Shown here in pieces: positions 1 to 6,714 of a stretch of DNA of 7,595 bases. Under the pieces are notes generated by a model that saw only the letters and a program-made list of their open reading frames with translations, ran no database searches and had not been told where the DNA came from. Each line of letters opens with the position of its first letter. The first letter of the stretch is position 1. Origin of the DNA: Lysobacterales bacterium (GTDB taxonomy: Bacteria > Pseudomonadota > Gammaproteobacteria > Xanthomonadales > Xanthomonadaceae); NCBI GenBank assembly GCA_020442545.1, contig JAGRJX010000193.1:1-7595 (forward strand). The letters run 5' to 3'. The translations under genes and the position numbers were made by a program.

Positions 1-245
1 CGGCCTTCACGCTTGAAGAAGCCACCCGGGATGCGGCCACCAGCGTAGAACTTTTCCTGGTAGTCGACGGTGAGCGGGAAGAAGTCGATGCCTTCGCGCG
101 GTGACTTGGTGCCAACTGCGGTGACCAGCAGCACGGTGTCGTCCACCTTCACGATGACCGAGCCAGTCGCCTGGCGGGCGATTTCGCCCGTTTCCAGCGT
201 GACCTGGTGGTTCCCGTACTGGAAGGTCTTGGTTACTTTCGCCAC
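1..245 (-). CDS. pnp: Polyribonucleotide nucleotidyltransferase (PNPase), N-terminal part, truncated by window edge
   Basis: PNPase is a phosphorolytic 3'-5' exoribonuclease that releases nucleoside diphosphates; in gammaproteobacteria it is a trimer and part of the RNA degradosome. Only the first 81 codons are present; the frame runs open off position 1. The visible residues belong to the first RNase PH-like domain and match the family closely: FQYGNHQVTLETGEIARQAT near residues 7-26, DFFPLTVDYQEKFYAGGRIPG around residues 53-73, then FFKREG, the counterpart of the E. coli FFRR RNA-contact loop. The start is GTG at 243-245, giving VAKVTKTFQYG; no ATG lies in a suitable place. An AGAGGA ribosome binding site at 253-258, seven bases upstream, supports it. 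It follows rpsO as in E. coli, after a 178-base gap holding a terminator-like hairpin and a structured leader. Identification is secure; the C-terminal KH and S1 domains lie outside the window. Confidence 0.96.
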   Translation of the reverse strand, partial: MAKVTKTFQYGNHQVTLETGEIARQATGSVIVKVDDTVLLVTAVGTKSPREGIDFFPLTVDYQEKFYAGGRIPGGFFKREG

Positions 246-252
246 GATGTTT

Positions 253-258
253 TCCTCT
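253..258 (-). promoter_or_regulatory. Ribosome binding site that fixes the GTG start of pnp
   Basis: On the minus strand this reads AGAGGA, seven bases before GTG at 243-245. It is the clearest Shine-Dalgarno sequence near this start, and it matters because the gene has no ATG start. Confidence 0.75.
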
Positions 259-275
259 GTCCTGTATCGCTTTTG

Positions 276-331
276 GGCATGGCCACCCGGCCATTGCCTG
301 ATTTGTATCGGCCCGGACCATTCCGGAAGCC
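276..331 (-). promoter_or_regulatory. pnp leader: two adjacent hairpins, candidate RNase III/PNPase autoregulatory region
   Basis: Two hairpins lie just before the pnp ribosome binding site. In transcript order the first (310-331) pairs CCGGA with TCCGG around an ATGG loop, extended by GGC/GCC past a two-base bulge. The second (276-298) pairs ATGGCC with GGCCAT around a GGGT loop, extended by GGC/GCC past one bulged A. Neither is followed by a T-run, so they are not terminators. In E. coli, the pnp leader is cut by RNase III and PNPase then represses its own synthesis; these stems are the natural candidates here, though they are shorter than typical RNase III substrates. Upstream, 356-364 reads TGGTATAGA on the minus strand, which resembles an extended -10 element; I see no good -35, so a pnp promoter there is only a weak guess. 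Confidence 0.45.
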
Positions 332-380
332 GCAAGTTTTCTGACTCAGATGTTCTCTATACCAGTGCTTTTCTGCGCCA

Positions 381-419
381 GAAATGCACACGGCGCATTG
401 CTGCGCCGTGTGGGATTTC
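381..419 (-). terminator. Terminator-like hairpin after rpsO
   Basis: Just after the rpsO stop is a perfect 10-bp stem, CACACGGCGC/GCGCCGTGTG (403-412 with 387-396), with a six-base loop. It is lengthened by GAAAT/ATTTC (415-419 with 381-385) across a small internal loop. On the minus strand the stem ends in ATTTCTGG, so the T-tract is short and interrupted. This fits a leaky terminator or a 3'-end stabilising/processing hairpin, as at the equivalent rpsO-pnp junction of E. coli, allowing some read-through into pnp. Confidence 0.65.
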
Positions 420-423
420 GGGT

Positions 424-693
424 TTAGCGGCGGAGGCCGAGGCGCCCGATCAACGTCTTGTAACGCTCGACGTCCTTGCCCTTGAGGTAGGCCAGCAGAC
501 GACGGCGCTGGTTGACCAGCATCAACAGGCCACGGCGGGAGTGGTGATCCTGCTTGTGCGCCTTGAAGTGCTCGGTGAGCTGGTTGATGCGGGTGGTGAG
601 CAGCGCGATCTGGACCTCCGGGGAACCGGTGTCGTTCGGGGCGCGCTTGTACTCTTCGATGACTTTGCTGGTTTCTGCTGGGGAAAGGGACAT
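424..693 (-). CDS. rpsO: 30S ribosomal protein S15
   Basis: S15 is a primary 16S rRNA-binding protein that binds the central-domain three-way junction early in 30S assembly and forms an inter-subunit bridge. The product has 89 residues, the usual length, and matches the family end to end: N-terminal helix MSLSPAETSKVIEEYKR, then the conserved TGSPEVQIALLT block, the HKQDHHSRRGLLMLVNQRR rRNA-binding segment at about residues 46-64, and the LIGRLGLRR tail. The ATG at 691-693 is the only sensible start; the Shine-Dalgarno (GAGAGA) is modest. It lies between truB and pnp as in E. coli. A candidate promoter and hairpins lie in the 188 bases upstream, which suits the known habit of rpsO of having its own promoter and translational autoregulation by S15. 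Confidence 0.98.
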   Translation of the reverse strand: MSLSPAETSKVIEEYKRAPNDTGSPEVQIALLTTRINQLTEHFKAHKQDHHSRRGLLMLVNQRRRLLAYLKGKDVERYKTLIGRLGLRR

Positions 694-725
694 GTTGGTC
701 TCTCGATGATGCGAAGCCTGCAGAC

Positions 726-788
726 GCGCCGAAGGATTTCGGACGCACCGCCTGGCCCGCCGGTTGAAGGGGTTTGGACTGGAAGTCC
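726..788 (-). promoter_or_regulatory. rpsO leader hairpins, candidate S15 autoregulatory site
   Basis: Between the candidate promoter and the rpsO start are two hairpins. In transcript order, 776-788 pairs GGACT with AGTCC around a three-base loop. Then 726-746 pairs CCGAA with TTCGG around a four-base loop, extended by three G-C pairs past a bulged base. S15 represses its own mRNA in several bacteria through structured leaders that differ between lineages, so this is a reasonable candidate site. The sequence shows only the hairpins; S15 binding is inferred. Confidence 0.4.
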
Positions 789-804
789 GGCAAATCAGCC
801 GCTT

Positions 805-834
805 ATTTTAGCGGGGCGCATGACCACGGATCAA
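805..834 (-). promoter_or_regulatory. Candidate sigma-70-type promoter for rpsO
   Basis: On the minus strand, TTGATC (829-834, four of six matches to the -35 consensus) is followed 18 bases later by TAAAAT (805-810, five of six to the -10 consensus). This would start transcription near position 798, leaving a leader of about 105 bases before rpsO. AT-rich sequence is rare in this GC-rich window, which makes the TAAAAT box stand out. E. coli also has a dedicated rpsO promoter between truB and rpsO. Confidence 0.45.
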
Positions 835-881
835 GCTGTTTCAACATGATGGCCCGCCGGCAAGCGTGAACCGGTCTGCAA

Positions 882-1808
882 TCAGACACTGCCCGCGGCC
901 GCCCAGCTGAACAGACGACGGGCGCGGAGCTGGCCTTCTGCCACTTCCACCAGCCCCAGCAGCACGCCATCCGGACCTTCGGCCACGCTCAAGCCATCCG
1001 CCCAGTCGCCCCGCAACGCCTGGCCGTGACCCAACCGCCGCGCCTGCTCGGCATCCAGGGACAACGCTGGAAAGCCGCGAAGCCCCTCGCTGATTGGCAG
1101 GATGCAGCCATCCAGCGCTTTTTCGCCCCGCTTGGCCAGTTGGCCCAGCTGCTCCAGCGTCCACATTTCCGGATGGCTGAACGGCGACACCCACAGGCGG
1201 CGGAGCACGCTGACGTGGGCACCGCAACCCAGCGATTCGCCCAGATCACGCACCAGACTGCGGATGTAGGTGCCGGACCCGCATTCGACCTGCAGCTCCA
1301 GCTGGTTTCCGTCCAGACGCAGCAGGTCGATGCGACGCACCTGGACTTCGCGCGTCGGCACCTCGATGACTTCGCCCCGCCTCGCCTTGCGGTAAAGCGC
1401 CTCGCCGCCCTGCTTGAGCGCCGAGTAGATGGGCGGTCGCTGCTGGATACGGCCAATCAGCGGCTTCAGTGCTTCGCGGACCGTGGGTTCATCGAGTTCG
1501 GGAAGCGGCCGTTCACGAAGGACTTCGCCATCGGCGTCGTCGGTATCGGTGGTGACGCCGAGGCGCGCCGTGGTGCGATAGGCCTTTTCCGAACCGAGCA
1601 GGAGACCGGCGATCTTGGTGGCCTCGCCAAGGCAGATCGGCAGCAGCCCGGTGGCCAGCGGATCGAGGCTACCGGTGTGGCCGGCCTTGGCCGCGTTGAA
1701 CAGCCACTTGACGCGCTGCAACGCCTGATTGGAGCTGAGCCCGATCGGCTTGTCCAGCAGGACAATGCCGTGAACGTTTCGGGAAGGCGGGCGGCGCGGT
1801 CGGGACAT
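882..1808 (-). CDS. truB: tRNA pseudouridine(55) synthase
   Basis: TruB converts U55 of the T-loop to pseudouridine in nearly all tRNAs and also acts as a tRNA-folding chaperone. The product has 308 residues (E. coli TruB has 314). Family signatures are plain: VLLDKPIGLSSNQALQRVK near residues 16-34, GHTGSLDPLATGLLP at 43-57 with the catalytic aspartate at D49, the YSALKQGGEALYRKAR segment, and GSGTYIRSLVRDLGESLG followed by GCGAHVSVLRRL. The tail is the PUA-like region. The frame is open back to an ATG at 1839-1841, which would add 11 residues, but I chose ATG at 1806-1808 because the resulting MSRPRR start aligns directly with E. coli MSRPRR. Neither start has a clear Shine-Dalgarno sequence. 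The gene begins 56 bases after the rbfA stop. Confidence 0.96.
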   Translation of the reverse strand: MSRPRRPPSRNVHGIVLLDKPIGLSSNQALQRVKWLFNAAKAGHTGSLDPLATGLLPICLGEATKIAGLLLGSEKAYRTTARLGVTTDTDDADGEVLRERPLPELDEPTVREALKPLIGRIQQRPPIYSALKQGGEALYRKARRGEVIEVPTREVQVRRIDLLRLDGNQLELQVECGSGTYIRSLVRDLGESLGCGAHVSVLRRLWVSPFSHPEMWTLEQLGQLAKRGEKALDGCILPISEGLRGFPALSLDAEQARRLGHGQALRGDWADGLSVAEGPDGVLLGLVEVAEGQLRARRLFSWAAAGSV

Positions 1809-1864
1809 CAAAAGGTCAGCAGTCTGGCAACAGCGAGTCATGGCGACGAAGCCGCCAGCGTCGC

Positions 1865-2272
1865 TCAGTCATCGTCGTCGGATGCGCCTTTTTCTGATTC
1901 ATCGCCGGCTTCAGGCTCAGCCGGCGGGATGGGGCCGATTTCTTCAAACAGCGCATCGATGTGCTCGCCGCGATCCATCGACTCGTCGTAGTGGAAATGC
2001 AGCTCCGGTACATGGCGCATGCGCAACATCCGTCCCAGACGAAAACGCAGTTCCGGGGCCAGTTCTCGCAACTGTCTGGTCGCCGCCTTCGCCTGGTCGC
2101 TGGCCAGCGCCGTGAAATACACCTTGGCGTGGCTCAGGTCGCGACTGACCTCGACATCCGACACGCTGACCGACGGCACGCCGTGATCACGAACGAACTC
2201 GTGAACGAGGCTGCCCAACTCACGGCGGAGCTGGGCAGCGACACGATCAGTACGGGCAAATGGCTTGGTCAT
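1865..2272 (-). CDS. rbfA: Ribosome-binding factor A
   Basis: RbfA is a small KH-fold protein that binds the maturing 30S subunit, assists processing of the 16S rRNA 5' end and is needed for cold adaptation in E. coli. The 135-residue product fits the family (E. coli 133): RTDRVAAQLRRELGSLVHE near the start, then the SVSDVEVSRDLSHAKVYFTAL strand-helix region at about 36-56, and LRFRLGRMLRMRHVPELHFHYDES at about 76-99, the conserved LR...R.VPEL.F..D motif. The last 25 or so residues are proline- and acid-rich and end in SDDDD, a tail that is typically poorly conserved and disordered. The ATG at 2270-2272 gives the expected N-terminus; the upstream purine stretch (GAAAGA) is weak. It follows infB after a 194-base gap rich in inverted repeats. 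Confidence 0.97.
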   Translation of the reverse strand: MTKPFARTDRVAAQLRRELGSLVHEFVRDHGVPSVSVSDVEVSRDLSHAKVYFTALASDQAKAATRQLRELAPELRFRLGRMLRMRHVPELHFHYDESMDRGEHIDALFEEIGPIPPAEPEAGDESEKGASDDDD

Positions 2273-2353
2273 CGACGCGGTCTTTCAAGCTTCTGTTGAT
2301 TGCCAAGTTTGCAGCGTAACCGAACCAGTCAGTCGCCCGCTTCGCGGAGCTGT

Positions 2354-2452
2354 AAGGAGTGAGGAAGTCAGTCTTGAGCGGCAAAGCAGTTGCTCTTACT
2401 GACAGGTTGCGAAGCAACCGACTCACTCCCTTTCAGCGCGCCAACGGCGCGC
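2354..2452. repeat. Nested inverted-repeat element between infB and rbfA
   Basis: The 194-base gap between infB and rbfA (2273-2466) holds a dense set of inverted repeats. GGAGTGAG (2356-2363) pairs perfectly with CTCACTCC (2422-2429). Inside it, GTCAGT (2367-2372) pairs with ACTGAC (2398-2403), itself enclosing GAGC/GCTC (2376-2379 with 2392-2395), and GGTTGC/GCAACC (2405-2410 with 2414-2419) forms a separate arm with a GAA loop. Together they make a three-way junction. A further hairpin, GCGCGCC/GGCGCGC with an AAC loop, spans 2436-2452, and GACTCAC occurs directly repeated on either side of it (2420-2426 and 2453-2459). No T-run follows on the minus strand, so this is not an ordinary terminator. 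It could be a REP-like intergenic repeat, an RNA-stability or processing structure, or a decayed mobile element. I do not recognise a named family. Confidence 0.7.
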
Positions 2453-2466
2453 GACTCACCGCCCCA

Positions 2467-5058
2467 TTACAGCGAACGCTGGACCTCGATGCGCTCGAAA
2501 CACTCGATCTGGTCGCCCGGCTTGACGTCGTTGTACTGCTTGACGCCGATGCCGCACTCGGTGCCCATGCGCACTTCGTCAACGTTGTCCTTGAAGCGGC
2601 GCAGCGACTCCAGCTCGCCCTCGAAGATCACCACGTTGTCGCGCAGCACGCGGATCGGCTTGTTGCTGCGAACCACGCCCTCGACCACCATCGAACCGGC
2701 AACCGCGCCGAACTTGGAGCTGCGGAAGACTTCGCGAACCTCGGCAACGCCGATGATTTCCTCGCGGATTTCCACACCCAGCATGCCTGACGCGACCTGC
2801 TTCACCTGGTCGATCACGTCGTAGATGATCGAGAAATAGCGCAGGTCCACGCCGTCGCGCTCGATCAGCTTGCGCGCCGATGCGTCGGCACGGACGTTGA
2901 AGCCGATCACCACCGCCTTCGATGCCGATGCCAGCGTGGCGTCGGACTCGGTGATGCCACCGACACCGGCCGCAACCACATTGATGCGGATCATGTCGTT
3001 GCTCAAGCCCACCAGCGACTCGCGCAGCGCTTCGACAGAACCCTGCACGTCGGCCTTGATCAGCACGTTCAGCACCTGCTGCTCCGCGCCCTGACCCATC
3101 AGCGCCATGATGTCTTCCATGCGCGACGGTTTCTGCACCAGGCGCGACTCGCGGCGCTTGTCCTGCCGCTGTTGGGCGACTTCGCGGGCCAGGCGCTCAT
3201 CGGCCACAACCACGAATTCGTCGCCTGCTTCCGGCACGCCGGAAAGACCCAGCACCTGCACCGGGATCGACGGGCCAGCACTATCGGCCTGCTTGCCGTT
3301 CTCGTCGAACAGCGCACGAGCGCGGCCGTATTCGACGCCGCAGACCATGAAGTCGCCCTTCTTCAGCGTGCCCTGCTGCACCAGCACGGTTGCCACCGGG
3401 CCGCGACCCTTGTCCAGGCTGGACTCGATGACCATGCCGCTGGCGCGCGCTTCCGGCACCGCCTTCAGCTCCATCACTTCGGCCTGCAGCAGGATGGCAT
3501 CGAGCAGATCGTCGATGCCGGTACCAGCCTTGGCCGATACCGGGACGAATGGCGTCTCGCCGCCCCACTCTTCCGGCACCACTTCAAGTCCGGAAAGGCC
3601 CTGCTTGACGTTGTCCGGATTGGCGTCGGACTTGTCCATCTTGTTGACGGCGACGATCAGCGGCACACCGGCGGCGCGTGCGTGTTCCACCGCTTCCTTG
3701 GTCTGCGGCATGACGCCATCGTCAGCCGCCACCACCAGCACCACGATGTCGGTGAGCTTGGCGCCACGGGCGCGCATCGCCGTAAACGCGGCATGGCCCG
3801 GCGTATCCAGGAAGCTGACCACGCCCTTGTCGGTTTCGACATGGTAGGCACCGATGTGCTGGGTGATCCCGCCGGCCTCGCCGGTCGCCACGCGGGAGCT
3901 GCGGATGCAGTCCAGCAGCGATGTCTTGCCGTGGTCGACGTGACCCATGATGGTTACCACCGGCGGTCGCGTGATCGCGTTGCCCTCCGGCATTTCACTG
4001 CTGGCGGCCAGCTGCTGCTCGGCCTTGTCGGTGTCGTCGGCACGAACCGCGTTGTGGCCCAGTTCGTCAACCACCAGCGCGGCGGTATCGTGATCGATGG
4101 TCTGGTTGATGGTCGCCATCACGCCCATCTTGAACAGTGCCTTGACCACGTCCGCGCCCTTGACCGCCATCTTCTGGGCGAGTTCGGACACGATGATGGT
4201 CTCGCCAATCGCCACGTCGCGCACCACGGCAGCGGTCGGCTTGGTGAAGCCATGCGGACCGCCGGATGAGGCGCCGCGGGAGGGCTCGGGACGACGCGAC
4301 CGCTTGCCGCGTGAGCGGCGCGCACGCTCGGCGTCAGACAGGTGCAGCTCGCCCTTGAGGCTGCGGCCGCGACCGGGGCCGCGGTCGCGGTCGTGACCAC
4401 GCCCCTTGCCGTGACTGTCCTTGTGTCGCGGCTTGTCGGTGCCCCGCGCTTCGCGCGGCTCCACCGGCGGTTCGACTGCCTTCGGGACCGCCTTGCGGGC
4501 CGGCGACTCCTGCTTGTCTTCCTCGCGCGAACGCGCCTGCTCGGCGCGCTCTTCCTCGCGAGCCCTGGCTTCGGCCTCACGTTCGGCCTTGGCTTTCGCC
4601 TCTTCAGCCTGACGTTCGGCTTCCTCGGCGGCGCGCTTTTCTTCCAGCTCGCGGCGTGCGGACTCTTCGGCCTCCTGACGCTGGCGCGACTCATCGAGAA
4701 GGCGCTGCGCCTCTTCGCGCTCGGGATCGTCGGAAACCTCGACCTCGCTGCGCTTGACGTAGGTGCGCTTCTGCCGCACCTCGACGTTGACCACGTTCTT
4801 CTGCTTGCCCGAGGCGACCGTCAGCTCCTGCACCTTGCGACGCTTGAGGGTGATCTGGCGCGGCGATGAGTCGTCCGCCACCTTCTCCATCTTGCCGTGA
4901 TTGCGGCGCAGGAAGCCCAGCAGCTTGACCTTGTCCTTGCTGCTGACCACCTGATCGGGCCCGTCAAAGGCCATGCCCGCTTCGGAAAGCTGCTCCAGCA
5001 GCTTCTCAACGGGCTTCCCAACCAGATTCGCCAGCGCTCGTACCGTAGTTTCTGCCAT
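2467..5058 (-). CDS. infB: Translation initiation factor IF-2
   Basis: IF2 is the GTPase that brings fMet-tRNA to the 30S start site and promotes 50S joining. At 863 residues it is close to E. coli IF2 (890). Domains in order: an IF2_N domain (about 1-52), an associated basic segment to about 108, a long linker rich in E, R, K and A (about 112-265, likely a charged helix then disordered), a second IF2_N-like domain (about 270-335), the G domain (about 365-533), and the IF2 domain II, C1 and C2 regions. The GTPase motifs are intact: GHVDHGKT 372-379, GGITQHIG 396-403, DTPGH 418-422, NKMD 472-475 and SAK 508-510. The C2 end carries the conserved MGTECGIGVKQYNDVKPGDQIE-type segment. ATG at 5056-5058 gives the expected MAETTVRALA start; the Shine-Dalgarno is weak. 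It lies 96 bases after nusA and shares the locus with its substrate tRNA. Confidence 0.98.
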   Translation of the reverse strand: MAETTVRALANLVGKPVEKLLEQLSEAGMAFDGPDQVVSSKDKVKLLGFLRRNHGKMEKVADDSSPRQITLKRRKVQELTVASGKQKNVVNVEVRQKRTYVKRSEVEVSDDPEREEAQRLLDESRQRQEAEESARRELEEKRAAEEAERQAEEAKAKAEREAEARAREEERAEQARSREEDKQESPARKAVPKAVEPPVEPREARGTDKPRHKDSHGKGRGHDRDRGPGRGRSLKGELHLSDAERARRSRGKRSRRPEPSRGASSGGPHGFTKPTAAVVRDVAIGETIIVSELAQKMAVKGADVVKALFKMGVMATINQTIDHDTAALVVDELGHNAVRADDTDKAEQQLAASSEMPEGNAITRPPVVTIMGHVDHGKTSLLDCIRSSRVATGEAGGITQHIGAYHVETDKGVVSFLDTPGHAAFTAMRARGAKLTDIVVLVVAADDGVMPQTKEAVEHARAAGVPLIVAVNKMDKSDANPDNVKQGLSGLEVVPEEWGGETPFVPVSAKAGTGIDDLLDAILLQAEVMELKAVPEARASGMVIESSLDKGRGPVATVLVQQGTLKKGDFMVCGVEYGRARALFDENGKQADSAGPSIPVQVLGLSGVPEAGDEFVVVADERLAREVAQQRQDKRRESRLVQKPSRMEDIMALMGQGAEQQVLNVLIKADVQGSVEALRESLVGLSNDMIRINVVAAGVGGITESDATLASASKAVVIGFNVRADASARKLIERDGVDLRYFSIIYDVIDQVKQVASGMLGVEIREEIIGVAEVREVFRSSKFGAVAGSMVVEGVVRSNKPIRVLRDNVVIFEGELESLRRFKDNVDEVRMGTECGIGVKQYNDVKPGDQIECFERIEVQRSL

Positions 5059-5120
5059 GAAATTCGTCGTCTTTTCGGGTGTTGCAGGCCCCCGGGAGGG
5101 CGGAAAGTGTATCGCGTGGA

Positions 5121-5138
5121 CGCCAAGCGTGCTTGGCG
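5121..5138 (-). other. Hairpin in the nusA-infB gap
   Basis: CGCCAAG (5121-5127) pairs perfectly with CTTGGCG (5132-5138) around a CGTG loop, 16 bases past the nusA stop. No T-run follows on the minus strand, so it is not an intrinsic terminator; it may act in mRNA stability or processing. The rest of the 96-base gap shows no recognisable promoter. Confidence 0.5.
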
Positions 5139-5154
5139 CGAAACAGGAACGCGA

Positions 5155-6645
5155 CTACTCCTCGAACCACGGCGCGCGCGCCGCCATGATCAGCGCCGAG
5201 GCGCGCTCCTCGTCCATGCCGTCCATATCGATGATTTCGTCGACTGCCATCTCGGCCAGATCCTCCTGCGTCACCACGCTGCGAGCGGCGAGTGCATAAG
5301 CTGTGACCTCATCCATGCCGGGAAGCTGGAGCAGATCTTCGGCCGGCTTGTGTTCCTCCAGTTCCTCCTCTACCGCCAGCGCTTCGGTGAGCAGCGCGTC
5401 ACGGGCGCGGACACGAAGCTCTTCGACGATGTCTTCGTCAAACACTTCGATGGCCAGCAGCTCAGCGGCCGGAACGTAGGCAATCTCCTCCAGCGTCGAG
5501 AAGCCTTCGCTGACCAGGATACCGGCTATCTCCTCGTCAACTTCCAGCTTGTCCACAAACAGCTGCTGCGCCGCCGTCTGTTCGGCTTCGGACTTCTCGC
5601 GAATCTGGTCGTGGGTCATCACGTTCAACTGCCATCCGGACAGCTTGCTGGCCAGACGCACGTTCTGGCCGCCCTTGCCGATGGCCTGGGCCAGCTTGTC
5701 CTCGGCCACCGCGATGTCCATCGAGTGACGGTCCTCGTCGACGATGATCGACTGCACTTCCGCTGGCGCCATGGCGTTGATCACGAACTGTGCCGGGTTG
5801 TCCGACCACAACACAATGTCGATGCGCTCGCCGTTGAGCTCGTTCGACACCGCCTGCACGCGCGATCCTCGCATGCCGATGCAGGCGCCGATGGGGTCGG
5901 TGCGCGTGTCGTGGGCAATGACGGCTATCTTGGCGCGATCACCCGGATCGCGGGCGGCGGCCTTGATCTCGACCAGGCCCTGACCGACTTCCGGCACCTC
6001 AAGGCGGAACAGCTCGATCATGAACTCCGGCGCGGCGCGGCTGACGAACAGCTGCGGACCGCGAACTTCGGAACGCACGTCGAACAGATACCCGCGGATG
6101 CGGTCACCCGGGCGCACCACGTCGCGCGGGATCGCCTTGTCCTTGGGGATGAAGGCTTCGGCGTTGCCGCCGAGATCGACGTAGATGTTGCCGCGCTCCA
6201 CACGCTTGACAACACCGGTGATCAGCTCGCCCACGCGATCCTGGAACGCCTCGACCACCTGCGCGCGCTCGGCTTCGCGGACGCGCTGCACGATCACCTG
6301 CTTGGCGGCCTGGGCTGCAATGCGGCCGAATTCGGCGTTCTCGATCTGCTCCTCGATGTAGTCACCGACTTCGGAGCCTTCCTTCTCGTCCACTGCGTCC
6401 ATCAGGCGCAGCTGGCGATCCGGCGATTCCATTACCACGTCGTCGGCCACCACTTCCCAGCGGCGGAAGGTTTCGTAGGTGCCGTCCTTGCGATCGATGG
6501 CGACGCGGACTGACACATCCTGCTCGGGATAGCGCTTCTTGGCAGCCGAAGCCAGCGCGGCCTCCATTGCCTCGAAGATCACATCGCGATCCACGCCCTT
6601 TTCGTTGGCGACGGCATCCACGACCATCAGGAGTTCCTTGCTCAT
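5155..6645 (-). CDS. nusA: Transcription termination/antitermination factor NusA
   Basis: NusA binds RNA polymerase and nascent RNA, promoting pausing and intrinsic termination and taking part in rRNA antitermination complexes. The 496-residue product matches E. coli NusA (495) throughout. Domains in order: RNA polymerase-binding N-terminal domain (1 to about 125), S1 domain (about 135-202, with RGNIYVDLGGNAEAFIP), KH1 with its GMRG loop at 257-260, KH2 with GKGG at 323-326, then two C-terminal acidic helix-hairpin repeats (about 365-425 and 440-490) as in other gammaproteobacteria, ending WFEE. ATG at 6643-6645 is supported by GGAG at 6655-6658, nine bases upstream, one of the better ribosome binding sites in this operon. 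rimP ends 69 bases upstream. In E. coli this operon is autoregulated by NusA; the tandem terminators ahead of rimP here would be natural targets, which is inference. Confidence 0.98.
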   Translation of the reverse strand: MSKELLMVVDAVANEKGVDRDVIFEAMEAALASAAKKRYPEQDVSVRVAIDRKDGTYETFRRWEVVADDVVMESPDRQLRLMDAVDEKEGSEVGDYIEEQIENAEFGRIAAQAAKQVIVQRVREAERAQVVEAFQDRVGELITGVVKRVERGNIYVDLGGNAEAFIPKDKAIPRDVVRPGDRIRGYLFDVRSEVRGPQLFVSRAAPEFMIELFRLEVPEVGQGLVEIKAAARDPGDRAKIAVIAHDTRTDPIGACIGMRGSRVQAVSNELNGERIDIVLWSDNPAQFVINAMAPAEVQSIIVDEDRHSMDIAVAEDKLAQAIGKGGQNVRLASKLSGWQLNVMTHDQIREKSEAEQTAAQQLFVDKLEVDEEIAGILVSEGFSTLEEIAYVPAAELLAIEVFDEDIVEELRVRARDALLTEALAVEEELEEHKPAEDLLQLPGMDEVTAYALAARSVVTQEDLAEMAVDEIIDMDGMDEERASALIMAARAPWFEE

Positions 6646-6654
6646 GCTTTTTGG

Positions 6655-6658
6655 CTCC
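6655..6658 (-). promoter_or_regulatory. nusA ribosome binding site
   Basis: The minus strand reads GGAG nine bases before the ATG at 6643-6645. It supports this start and stands out because most genes here have weak Shine-Dalgarno sequences. Confidence 0.65.
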
Positions 6659-6714
6659 GGTGGGCGGGGTCAGCGCCCGAATACAATTGACTGTGGGGAT
6701 GAAAAATCGGTACT

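Noticed and set aside
1809..1841. Upstream ATG for truB adding 11 residues
   Set aside because: The downstream ATG gives MSRPRR, matching the E. coli N-terminus, and the upstream ATG has no ribosome binding site. Not fully excluded.
1026..1991. 321-codon open frame on the plus strand
   Set aside because: Overlaps truB and rbfA in antisense and spans their gap; both minus-strand genes are clear family members.
3172..4269. 365-codon open frame on the plus strand
   Set aside because: Antisense to the GTPase and central domains of infB, with histidine/arginine-rich shadow composition and no recognisable motif.
4897..6513. 538-codon open frame on the plus strand
   Set aside because: It lies wholly antisense to nusA and the start of infB, is rich in H, R, A, L and D in the pattern of a complementary frame, and resembles no family; long antisense frames are common in GC-rich genes.
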